Positions 36,061 to 46,977 of a stretch of DNA of 64,000 nt are shown here, one piece after another. The notes beneath the pieces are model-generated. The model was not told the DNA's origin. It ran no database searches and worked only from the letters and a program-made list of their open reading frames with translations. The number at the start of each line of letters is the position of its first letter. Positions within the stretch are counted from its first letter, which is position 1. Source of the stretch: Sphaerolaimus hirsutus (Eukaryota > Nematoda > Chromadorea > Monhysterida > Sphaerolaimidae); the NCBI GenBank assembly GCA_964036195.1, contig OZ038459.1:17791206-17855205 (forward strand), given 5' to 3'. The position numbers were made by a program, and so were the translations under genes.

Positions 36061-37440
36061 GGTCAGATCCAATTGGGACGTAAGGCGCCCGACAGGAATG
36101 AAGCCCGGGAACCTTACCGTCAATGGAGTTTGCGCACCGACGGGCGCATTTTCAACCTTACCTTCTAATTGGAAATGGGACCCGGGCGGCGTAATGACGC
36201 CGAGTTGATTGGACCAATTAAATTCACGCAATCAATGCTAAATAAATTGGGTGGGGGTGCTATATTGCACAACAGTGAATTATTTTATACAAAGGATACA
36301 GGCTTCACTTCCGGAAAGTTTGTTTTGTGTGACAAATGTATTAAGAACATGCTGAGTGAATTTTTTTAAAGGATTACCAATATTGGTTCGCCAATCGTAA
36401 ACAAAATAGGGAGTGATAGAAATAATAATGAACACTGGGAAGATTTTTCTTGACAATTTTTACACTTGGACTAAACCGGCAATTTTAAGCAATTTTAGAT
36501 TTTATTGGTGTTTAAATGCAATGGTAATGATAAGGGTATTCGATAAAATAAATACATGCGGTTGTCTAAGCAGCAGAATAAGAATACATCTAGAATAAGC
36601 AGTAGTTGAATCACAGCGGAAAAGATGGTTGACCATTCAATCCGAAGGAAGATTCTAATTAATTCCCTAGTTGATCAATTAACTTCCCAATTAATTAATT
36701 GATTGAACTATCAATGACATAAGGGTCGTGTGACTTTTGCCGTTGCAAACCTTCACTCACTCAATCACATTTCAAAACGTTTTACCCTGTAAGCCGAGAT
36801 TCCGACGTTCAAAAAACCGCCACTTAGCAGAACGTTTTCGGGAGCCGACAAAAAATACAGTAAACTGGCCAAACAAATACACATTTTTACACGTCAAAAT
36901 GTCGAAAATTTACGAGAGCCCAAAATCCGGCCACATCTGTCGTCCGCTGGCGCACGGTAAGTTTTCCGCGTTGGAAACTTCCCGTCGTAAAATCGTGACT
37001 GTGCATAAAAGCGAACCTCATTAGGCTATGGGGAAGAGTAACTTCGGGAAGAGATTTGAATGTGTGCATTTTGCTAAGAAGCAAGTGTCTTGAAAAATAG
37101 GCAAATACTAGGACGAGGTTAATGCCGATTTCCGCCCCATATTACTTTTATCAGTAAGCCTACGCCGTCCATTCCAATGAGATTGGTGACGTGTCCTGCG
37201 TTGTAAAAAGGATGGTAGGTATTATGTTGGAAGAGTGCCAAAACACAAAAATATGCCAAAATGGATGGCGAGGACGTTCAAATTGTTCGATTTAGATCAA
37301 TGATCATTCAAGGGCCCCTATTTGTTTTTTATATCTGTTTGCTTGAAATAATGCTCTGATATTAGGGTTAAAAAGTTTTATTTAAAAAAAAATATGTGAA
37401 GAATTTGTGAAAAATTGGTGAAAAGGAACAGTAACCTTCA

Positions 37441-37515
37441 ATACAACGGCACCTCCAATAGAATTGCACCTCAAATAGAACGGCACCTCCAATAGAATGG
37501 CACCTCCTAATAGAA
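37441..37515 (+). repeat. CACCTCCAATAGAACGG tandem array
   Basis: About four copies of a 19-22-bp GCACCTCCAATAGAACG unit with small variants. Confidence 0.75.
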
Positions 37516-38142
37516 CGGTAGTTAAAAAAGGTGATAAAAATAAACAGCGCACTTTTATTCGAAGGAATACGGTATACTCGGATGACATTAGGCCGTACAT
37601 TTCTCCGGTGGAAATACTCCATCATGACGTGATCATTTTCCTCCCGATCATCATCTCTCGTCATCACGTCGTCTTGATGGTCATCACTTCGTCGTCAGCA
37701 CGTCGTCCTAAGTTTCGGCTGGCCGTCTGCCAGCCGAAGATATAACTCCTATCTGTTTGTAGAGTATCGCGTCTGCCGAGTATAGCAAAAAATATAGGTA
37801 TATATTTGACTTTGTCGTTGACAAAAAAGTAGTTGGCGGTCATGCGCCATCACGGATAACGATAATATTTACATAAAAAGATTTCCTGACTACGTCTCAT
37901 GTTTGTCGAGAATTGCCTAATTAGAGCGACCTCATTAAGCTATTCACCATGATATTTTAGCTGAATCTAGTGGAGCTGATTAGCCACGAGAACTTCTTGC
38001 CATTAGTAGTGTCAAAATTGATTTCTGCCTTCAACGTTTTTGCGTTGCCAAATTTATTTTCACTTAATTGGCACATTTTTCGCTCGAAATGATTCGAAAG
38101 TGATACCTCCTCAATTCAGGGGGCAGTCCCGACGGGCGTGCA

Positions 38143-38513
38143 CTGATACGCACACGTGCCCGATACGCACATATGCCCGCTTTTTTCACTTGACACTTTT
38201 TCAAGTGATTTTCAGATATGAGTAAAGTGAAAAAAAGTTGCGCAATGACATTAGTAAACTTTTTCACTTCACTCATATCTGAAAATCACTTGAAAATGTG
38301 TCAAATGAAAAACAGTGAAAAATGGCTATTTTTCACTGTTTTTTTTTCACTTGACACATTTTCAAGTGATTTTCAGATATGAGTGAAGTGAAAAAGTTTA
38401 CTAATGTCATTGCGCAACTTTTTTTTCACTTTACTCATATCTGAAAATCACTTGAAAAAGTGTCAAGTGAAAAAAACGGGCATATGTGCGTATCGGGCAC
38501 GTGTGCGTATCAG
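38143..38513. repeat. 371-bp near-perfect palindrome
   Basis: The arms match almost base for base around an axis near 38328: CTGATACGCACACGTGCCCG at the left is inverse to the right end at 38513. Each arm itself holds a smaller inverted pair built on TTCAGATATGAGT, giving a hairpin-in-hairpin. Confidence 0.85.
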
Positions 38514-38687
38514 GCCTGCCCCGTCCCGACCCCTTTAAAGTCAACTGTCATGTAAAATTTCATAACAAAAAAGGAAAATATTTTATTACTGATTTGAAAT
38601 TGACACTTTGCCTGACACTTGACAGTTGAGTTTACACTTACAGGGCTTGGGGCGACATCAAGGCACCAGGCCACATTGTGCCTACAC

Positions 38688-38925
38688 ACACTAGTTTTCA
38701 CCGTGACTTCATGGGAAAACTGAAATTTTTTCCAAATGCAAATTAATAAACAGGGTTGAATGATTTGAGTTAATTTAAATTAGAATTTAAATTAAGGAAA
38801 GCTAAAATTCGAAAATTTCAAAACTAAAACACATATAGCAAACAAAAAGAGTAGGCTGAATGTCGTCATGTCACCATTTCAGTTTTCACATCGGTCACGG
38901 TGAAAACTAGTGTGTGTAGGGCCAA
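38688..38925. mobile_element. CACACTAGTTTTCACCGTGAC MITE
   Basis: Inverse ends CTACACACACTAGTTTTCAC and GTGAAAACTAGTGTGTGTAG around an AT-rich core. It resembles the ACTAGTTGACA family at the outer ACACTAGT only. 51728-51925 is a similar element (CACACTAGTTTTAAATC). Confidence 0.7.
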
Positions 38926-39291
38926 TGCGATACAGTTGACAAAATCACAAAAATACAAACCACAATCAAACTATTACACTGCGATCCATCCAACAAGAAG
39001 TCCAACAGCATTCAGGTTAAGCAAATAATTTGTAATTTTTAGCAAGTGTAAAGCCAATTTTCGAGCACTTATCAGACTTCCGTCCAGTTAACCGAGCAAA
39101 GTTGGCACGATTCCAAGTAACGGCACTGGCTTGCGAAGTTGATAAGCGCCCAACGGTTTCGGCTGATAGTAGCAACTCGAAATGGATAAAATTGAATCAT
39201 AATATCCTGTCGTATTTTTGGTTGGCTTTATTACCAACGTGAATGAGGAACTGCGTCAGATGTGCGCATTTTTCACACACATCCAAATACC

Positions 39292-39800
39292 GCAAATCCT
39301 CGAATAAGACCCCAGGGGGATTTTTTTGTCTGGATTTTGAGGATTTTGGGTTTTTGAGTTTTTTAAGGGAGAGTTATTCAAGGGGGTATTCAAGAGGGAG
39401 AGTTTTTGAGGGGACTTTATTCAAGGGGGGTATTCAAGAGGGAGAGTTATTCAAGGGGTGGAGTTATTTTCTCCTCAGAAGTTTCAGAAAAAATTGGGAG
39501 TTTATTCATCGTATTTATATTTATATTCCACTCCGATAGGCTGACATTATTTTATACTTTTCGATCACACACTTCACTGAATTTGCATTTGATGAATCAG
39601 CCCCAAGACGTAGCTTTTTGTTCTGGGACTAGATCTATCAATTTTGAAATTTTTGCAGCATCTTTTCCACCCATCACAGAGGGGGAGTTATTCAAGAGGG
39701 GGGACCTCTGCAAGGGGGAGTTCTTTTTTCCTCACCCGGCCTACAGGGGGGGGGGTTATTCAAGGAGGGATCTCATTCGAGGATTTAGGGTAGGTATATT
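39292..39800. mobile_element. GAATAAGACCCC TIR-family element
   Basis: Starts AATCCTCGAATAAGACCCC and ends TCATTCGAGGATT, with internal TTATTCAAGGGGG tracts. A larger relative of the family listed at 21558. Confidence 0.65.
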
Positions 39801-40257
39801 GAAACCTGACCATTTGATTACAGTAAATACATTTTCACACATCTGACGCCGTCCTATCCACATTCAGCAAATGAATCAGTTAGCACATTCGACGCACTTC
39901 GAACGTGAACAACGTGTAGAATGTGCATCGCAGTGCCCCGCACTCAAAGCGTGAGCTGTCCCGAAGAATTAAGACACCGCAGTTACTACATGAGCTGTGC
40001 AACAGAGTACAGGGTGGCCCATGTAAATGGTTGTGGATACAAATACTTTTGAAATCGTTCGCATATGTACTGACTTCGCGGGATCAGAGGGCAGGAGAAT
40101 TGCAACGATTCTCGTGATCAACTCCTCTGTGCCAACTGAAATTTCGGCTTCACGTGTCACAAAAGTAAATATTTAGAAATGCACACGTGGAGAATGTTGA
40201 AAAATAAATATTTCATCGAGTGCATGGGAAGATTTAATTTTGAATAAATTTTTGTCG

Positions 40258-40475
40258 ACCCACTCACTAGTTGACACGTGTGTCAACTGGTCTGTGTCAA
40301 CTCAGATTTCGGCTCCTCGTGTCGCAGAGAGATCTTCCAATGCACTTGCCGTAATATTTATTTTTCAACATATGTATGTTGCATGTGCATTTGGAGATCG
40401 CTCTGCGACGCGTAAAGCCGAAATCAGAGTTGACACATACCAGTTGACTCACGTATGTCAAGTAGTTGTCGGCCA
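40258..40475. mobile_element. CACTAGTTGACACGTG MITE
   Basis: Ends CACTCACTAGTTGACACGTG and ACGTATGTCAAGTAGTTG. The core AGAGATCTTCCAATGCAC is shared in both orientations with 30265-30487. Confidence 0.7.
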
Positions 40476-41527
40476 CCAAAAGGTCTTTAAAAAAAATAAA
40501 ATTTGTACATTTTTATGTATAAACATGTACATCACACATGCAGGTCTCATTTATACGCGGCGTGACAAATTTTCCAAGACCTTCACTCTCGCTGAACCAC
40601 CGTGTACCCCGCATCATGCAAGCTACAGGTTCACAGTTTCAGATCAGCACCAATTAGTAATACAGCTCTCCTAATGCTCCCAGCTAAGCGCACTTTGCAG
40701 CCGCGCGACAAAAATAGAAGAGTCTGGTCGGACGAAAACACTAAACACGGAGGACGCAAAAACTGTGCCAAAACAACCATATATTCACTAGACATCAAAC
40801 TTTGCAACTGGGCACTTATTCGGTGGATTACGGTAGCCAGACAGCGGGCAGGGATGCACGCGCATTTGGCCAAATTAGTGAACGGAAGTTGCTCGCTTTA
40901 TTATGCTGCAAGAGCAACATGAGTACAGCGTGAGATGTTCCGTATAAATGGAGAATTTGAAGCGGGTGACCGATAATTCAATATACGCTAGATAAATACT
41001 GTATTTACTGGAATAATTCCCCTTGTGAGACAAGTGAGAAAACAACACCCCCTTCACCCACCTTTGATCAACTTGTTATAGCCGATTTGAAAAAATGACA
41101 TGTTATTGTGTTAAATAAACCACATTTTGCGGAATGAGTGGAAACTATGAAATTAAACCTATGCATTAAGTGATTGATAAAGTATTGTTATTAACCTGAA
41201 CCGCGTCTTTCTTAAGAAGAAGTGTGCATACGTATATTTAGGTCCATAGAATGTCACTTCATTATACACTCAGAGTTTGGAATGAAAATATACCGATTAT
41301 GAAATAGGGCACCAAAAATCAGCCCAGAGTATCGCAGCGAACGCTAATTAAACACACAAAAATTCCACAATTAACCAGTCAGAAATTGAAGGCATCGACG
41401 CGTAACACACGTGAAAAAATAAATAAATACCACGAAAAAAACATCCACACAAACAGAGAGCGATGAACCAACAAAAACCGCAAAACCCAAATATATAACC
41501 CCTATCACATTTCCCACAAATTTGACA

Positions 41528-42932
41528 TCACACAAAAATGCCTACCCAGAGCATGAGGAACAGTGTGCCGAAGCCGAGAAAGAGCGCGGCCACGGCCGAC
41601 ACGCTCAGTTCCTGAAATCAGGTGCGTTTTGGTAGAATTGTGCCCATGCACAATGTCGTATTTGGTGTGATCAAGAAATGTTAAGGGTCTATAACCCGGG
41701 CCAGGCTCATTACGCACAGAAACCCATTACGCACACGCGCCCGTTACGCACAGAATCAAAACCCGCCACGCACAGACGCCCGTTACGCACACAACTGGGC
41801 CCTGTCGAACAAGTCGGCCATCTGAGTTCAGGATTTTCATGTGTGTTGAAGTAGTTGACACCTGAAATTTCATCAACTGTTACAGCGGTTTTCTACATAT
41901 TTTACATTCGCAATCGCGAAAGTCAAATATGTAGAAAACAGATGTAACGGTTGGCAAAATTTCAGGTGTCAACTACTGCTATACTTAGGGAATAGAATAG
42001 AAGAGGATGTGAAAAATCACAAACTTTGTAGGCACAGAAACTCGGCACGCACATGGCATCAGCTATGTGCGGGCCGAGTTTCTGTGCGCACCGAGTTAAC
42101 TTCTGTGCGTAACGGGCTTCTGTGCGTGCCGAGTTTCTGTGCGTACAGCTACAGGCTCCGTTAACCCCCCCCCCCCTCTCGTCGAGAGACTTATTTACAG
42201 TAACTTGGTGCCAGATTCGCACCCTGTTAAGTGTAAAATGTCATACAAATTTGTCACTGCCATTTTTCATTTAATTGACATTTTGCATGCATTTTACAGC
42301 TTACAGCATGCGGGACTGCTCACCCACCAGAAACGTTCCCCTATTATTGAAAAATCTCAACAGCTGACACCAACAAACAACCCAAAACATCTAAACAAAA
42401 AACTTCAAAAACCCCGCCCAAACCTTGACCAATTTCCTAGTATAAGCAGTGCTGGTGACCTCGTACACAAAGAACCAGGCCATGAAGAATAGGCCAATTC
42501 CCAGCAAAGTCACCGACAGCTGGGGGCACTCACAGACCCTGTAAAATGCCCTGCAGAATGGCAAATGTCAAGTAAAGTGTCAAAAGGCATGTAAAACTCC
42601 TTTCATGTTTTCTGGCGTAACAGTTTTTTACTCACGTTTACTCATGAGTAAAAATATTACTTTACGTTTTCTGTACTCAGGGGTGAGTAAAACTTTACGT
42701 TTACTTAGAAAAAGTTAGGCGAGTGAAAATTGCTAAAAATACTTTACATTTACTTAGAAAAAAAGTTAAGCATTTTCAACAACTCTGCATTTTACATGAC
42801 TTTTGACACTTTGCACGACATTTGACATTTTGCAGAACATTTTACAGGGTCTGGGAGTGACACCTGGGGGTACACGCGGGGGTTCACCGGCGCCAGGTAC
42901 CTGGACATGCCATCGAAGCTAGCCGAGGACAT
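41528..42932 (-). CDS. TMEM258: TMEM258, oligosaccharyltransferase small subunit
   Basis: Exons 42932-42864, 42519-42424, 41611-41528: 82 codons plus TGA, close to the 79-aa human protein. The product reads as the family throughout: [15 protein letters not shown], then [20 protein letters not shown] (first membrane span), [23 protein letters not shown] and [11 protein letters not shown] (second span). It is an ER membrane subunit of the complex that N-glycosylates proteins. Intron 1 is a complete CAGACCCTG MITE (42520-42863) whose CAG duplication provides the acceptor; because the neighbouring residues YPQ-LSVTLL align to the family without a gap, the intron borders are fixed to the base. Intron 2 carries the fold-back at 41709-42145. 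Confidence 0.95.
41709..42145. mobile_element. TACGCACAGAAAC fold-back element in TMEM258 intron 2
   Basis: Left array of TTACGCACAGAA / ACGCACAC units is inverse to the right array of TTCTGTGCGT units. An inner inverted pair (GTAGTTGACACCTGAAATTT) sits in the middle. Confidence 0.75.
42520..42863 (-). mobile_element. MITE-intron in TMEM258 (GT-AG), with a nested element
   Basis: Sense ends GTGTCACTCCCAGACCCTG and GTCTGTGAGTGCCCCCAG. The flanking CAG occurs twice, the second copy being the acceptor. A GAGTAAA-type element is inserted at about 42605-42785 between the arms. Removing 344 nt joins CCC-CAG to CTG-TCG, as the conserved protein demands. Confidence 0.92.
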
Positions 42933-43509
42933 TTTCACCTATTATACGTTACTTCTCTTGTGGTTGGATGGAATGACACTGAATGGGGGGGGGTATTTTT
43001 TTGGAAAATTAATGAATTTTCATTTTTACACATATCTGAATTTGCAGTAAATAGTCAGCATGAAGACGTGATAGGAAACAATGTAGCTGCTCCTGAGGAA
43101 TCGATTTCGATTTCACACAACAGCGGGTAGTTTATTGTTGTCCAGTTTGGAGAGAGCAAAAAAGAACAAACGGAATATCAGTAATAATAGCAGTTTGATT
43201 CGTTATCACAATTGTTTATAAAATTAGATTTCCTGGTCTGTAGGGATGAAAATTGTGTAAAAAATATTTAGTTCAATTCCATAGATTACCAATAAAGATT
43301 CAACAGATTAGACCCCAACAATGTTAAGAGTACTACACGATTCAGACGACGATACATAAGTCAAATCGGCAAATTTAGCATTTGACGGTTGACACTTGAC
43401 CGGTTTGCAAAATAATATGATTTGAAACTTTTTTGGACACTTGTTATCCAGAATGTTCTAAAACCAGCTACCAGGACAGCAACACTGGTGACTAACGGCA
43501 TCGATAAAA

Positions 43510-44920
43510 ATGTAAACACCTTCCCGGTCAAGTAAGCCACCCATTTTTTTATTTCACTTCGGAAGCTATATCTCGGGCTATGGTGGGGTTATAGAGCTGA
43601 AACTTTGTGAATATATAGTTGTAACATCTCTCTACTCTGCATCAATGGGGGGAGGCATGGCGACTCACTACAGGGTGGGTCACCCTATATGCAACAATTT
43701 TTTGCCAGGATTTCAGTGTCCCAAACAAGTACACCACCCACTTGATTAGCTAAACTAAAGGGGCTGTATCTCCAGTTGTGGGGGTGGTACAAAGCTAAAA
43801 TTTTGGGGGTATCTTGGCAACACCCCCTACTATACTCCAGTAGGGCAGCTCCCGATGACCCGCTACAGTTTGTGCCTCTTTGTATAAAGTTGTTGTTTTT
43901 TAAAAAACGACTCAAGTGTCCCAAGCAAGTTCACCACCTAAATGGATTAAAAATTTGTTTTGAGAACATACCTTCTATAAAAACTGAATCAGGTTTTAAC
44001 CCTAGTTCTGCTAATCCAATTTTTTTCCTTTCTTTCACTTTCACAAAAATTTCACTTTAAACCAATTTTTTGTTCCATACTTTAAAAGTTGGTTTACAAA
44101 ATTCAGTAGAAAAGGGTTTAAGGTTCAAAGTTACGTTAACAACATGACCTCCAAAATGGCGACATAAGGGAATTTATTTGGGATGAATTCTATGATGTCA
44201 TTGCAGGAACAAAATTTTACAGAATTTCACTTTTTCATTCCACCCAAATAAATTTCCTTATGTCGCCATTTTGGAGGTCATGTTGTTTACGTAACTTTGA
44301 ACCTTAAACCCTTTTCTACTAAACTTTGTAAACCAACTTTTAAAGTGTGGAACGAAAAATTGGTTTAAAGTGAAATTTTTGGTCTGTCATTTATGGTGGG
44401 GGTGGCAAAAGAAAGGAAAAAAATTGGATTAGCAGAACTAGGGTTAAAACTTGATTCAATTTTTATAGAAGGTAGGTTCTCAAAACAAATTTTTAATCCA
44501 TTTAGATGGTGAACTTGCTTGGGACACTTGAGTCGTTTTTTAAAAACAACAACTTTTTTCAAAGAGGCACAAACTGTAGTGGGTCGTCGGGAGCTGCCCT
44601 ACTGGAGTATAGTAGGGGGTGTTGCCAAGATACCCCCCAAATTTTAGCTTTCTACCATCCCCGCAACTGGAGATACAGCCCCTTTAGTGTAGCTAATCAA
44701 GTGGGTGGTGTACTTGTTTGGGACACTGAAATCCTTGCTAAAAATTGTTGCATATAGGGCGACCCACCCTGTAGTGAGTCGCCATGCCTCCCCTCATTGA
44801 TGCAGAGTAGAGGGATGTTACAACTATATATTCACAAAGTTTCAGCTCTATAGCCCCACCATAGCCTGGGATATAGCTTCCGAAATGGGTGGCTTACTTG
44901 ACCGGGAAGGTGTTTACATG
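43510..44920. repeat. 1.4-kb palindromic fold-back element
   Basis: The left arm from ATGTAAACACCTTCCCGGTC is matched in inverse to 44920 over about 700 bp with small differences; the axis is near 44215. Each arm contains GACCCGCTACAG / CACTACAGGGTGGGTC motifs. No ORF resembling a transposase. From 42933 to 43509 I see no gene. Confidence 0.88.
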
Positions 44921-45545
44921 CAGCCAAGTATAAAAATCCATAACGTCCATAACGGACCAAATGTTTTATGTAAATACTAAATAGGGGAATTCAAAAAAAA
45001 ACATGTAAATACGAAATTGAAGTCAATATTTAGAATCAAACAACTGCATCTACATATTTTTAAAAATCATGCAGAAAAGCAAAATATGCTAACGACGACA
45101 AGCTCCAAAAACTTAATTAATGAACTCATTTTGCTGTATTTATCAACAAAAAAAATTGAGAAACAAGTATTTCTAGGTATTTTTTTCCAAATACTATGCA
45201 AGTATAAAAAGTAAAAGTATACACAGTCCTTAATCAGTGTATACAAAACAGAATAAGGTCCTCAAGATATCGCCTGCCTATCTTCCGCCGGACAAAAAAG
45301 TAAAATCACACAAAAATCGCCTGTAGCCAAGAAATCAGCCTACCTCAACACACCCACCCGCATAAAAAACAATCGCGTACAATATTCAGTTAGCACAAGG
45401 TATTTGTCGCCTACTTTACACTTATTTATTTTTTTCTGGCCAAAATAAATCTTCCCAAATGCTAAGAATCGTATGAATTGAAATTTTCAAACTGTAAATA
45501 CAAAATGCCAGGGGTTAACAAGACAGCAAAACCACACTAATACTA

Positions 45546-46103
45546 GGGTTCAAACGGGATCCCGATCCCGATCCCGGATCCCGTGAAATTCCGGGATTTA
45601 CCAGTCCCGATCCCGATCCCGAAACCCCAATCCCGATCCCGATCCCGAAATCTCAAAAATACCAATCCCGATCCCGAAAGTTTTCAAATCCCGATCCCGA
45701 TCCCGAGAAACTCCCAAGTCCGGGATCCCGATCCCGGAAAAATTAGTGGAAATTATAAAAAGTGAAATAATGACGTTTTTGCATGCAAAAAAGTGGATGC
45801 AAACCCCCAGTGTCAATTTTATGCCACTTTTCTGGCATCCAACAGTGTTTTGAGACCTTTATGAACAACTGTGTATGCCAGAAAAATGGCGACAATATCT
45901 ATCCTTAGAATCCAATCCCGATCCCGGAAAAATGCCTATCCCAATCCCGATCCCGATCCCGTGACCCCAATCCCGGCCAATCCCGATCCCGATCCCGAAA
46001 TCTCAAAAAACCAATCCCGATCCCGAAACCCCAATCCCGATCCCGAAATCTCAAAAAGTGAATCCCGATCCCGATCCCGAAAAGTCAATCCCGTTTGAAC
46101 CCT
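45546..46103. mobile_element. (GGGATC)n hexamer element, copy B
   Basis: Reverse-orientation relative of 2343-2873: ends AGGGTTCAAACGGGATCCC and GGGATTGACTTTTC in inverse, with ATCCCG arrays and the same core (TGCATGCAAAAAAGTGGATG). Confidence 0.78.
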
Positions 46104-46977
46104 AACTAATACTCATTACAAAGTTGACTGTACACATTTGATTCAACGCTATAGAATTCAACCTTGACTAATTGTTTTTTGTAGGGCCATCGAATGTCCC
46201 AGACAATTTTTGCAGACCTGTATTCACGTAGCAACTCATAAGTATAGTATGTATATCTTTATGCAACCATTTATCTACATAGCACAAATAAGCAAGTTTT
46301 CGGGCAGAGTGCCAACAAATGCAGCCCAATGAGTGGAGTTATTCAAATACATGTGCTTTGTCGTGGCTTTTTTGGTCTTTGCAGGTAAAAGACAGTGCAG
46401 TTTGAAGGGGCACATTGGCACGGGATGTTTGTTTGATTTTGCCACCTTCATTTTTATTGGCATTGCATTTTTTATGATCTATTTTAGTGAGAATTATGCT
46501 GGGATTCACAGCATTAAGACAGTGTCGTGCAAAATGCATGCGTTAGGCGAAAAAATAACTCCACCTGATACAGTGCACGTGATTCTCATTCGATCAACCT
46601 CCCACACACTAGAGCCAACACAGTTCAGTGATTTTGTTTACTTACTTTTCAAACAAACTCACAACGGCAAACAAAAAGGACAGGAAATGTGACAATTTAA
46701 AAAATATATTTGGCAAAAAACATATTCAACCTTTTCAGATAAAAATTACTATGTACTAATCACATGGGCCCACGTCGTGTGTGCAAGATCTCTCAAACAA
46801 ACATAATGGCAAAATATTCTCTCAATCGTTTCCACAAAATATGCCACTATTTCAGCAAGCCAACACTCACTGTCCAATCCACATCCACTCTCTTACCCTA
46901 CTCCTACAACCTACCCCTTCCGCCTTCCCCCTCCCTCAACGTCCCACTCCCCCTACAACCTCCCTTACCCTACCCCC
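46104..46977. other. Intergenic between hexamer element and SERINC
   Basis: One plus-strand stretch from the ATG at 46351 (MCFVVAFLVFAG before GTAAAA) could be a signal-peptide exon, but no continuing exon was found. Otherwise nothing supported. Confidence 0.3.

Larger units (their letters stand above)
30615..41527. other. 11-kb gene desert made of fold-back elements
   Basis: No exon chain could be supported on either strand between the LIM-homeobox start and the end of TMEM258. The stretch holds the elements listed separately (31455, 32255, 34620, 35423, 38143, 39292, 40258) and AT-rich filler. Short ORFs at 31083-31349 and 36019-36231 lack splice partners or domains. Confidence 0.5.

Noticed and set aside
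43685..44757. Pair of similar ORFs on opposite strands (GTNCSGSSGAALLEYS)
   Set aside because: They are the two arms of the palindrome; the frames are short, overlap other frames and lack protein features.
46333..46692. 119-codon plus-strand ORF with a hydrophobic N terminus
   Set aside because: An internal GTAAAA donor could follow a signal-like segment, but no second exon was found and the rest has no domain.
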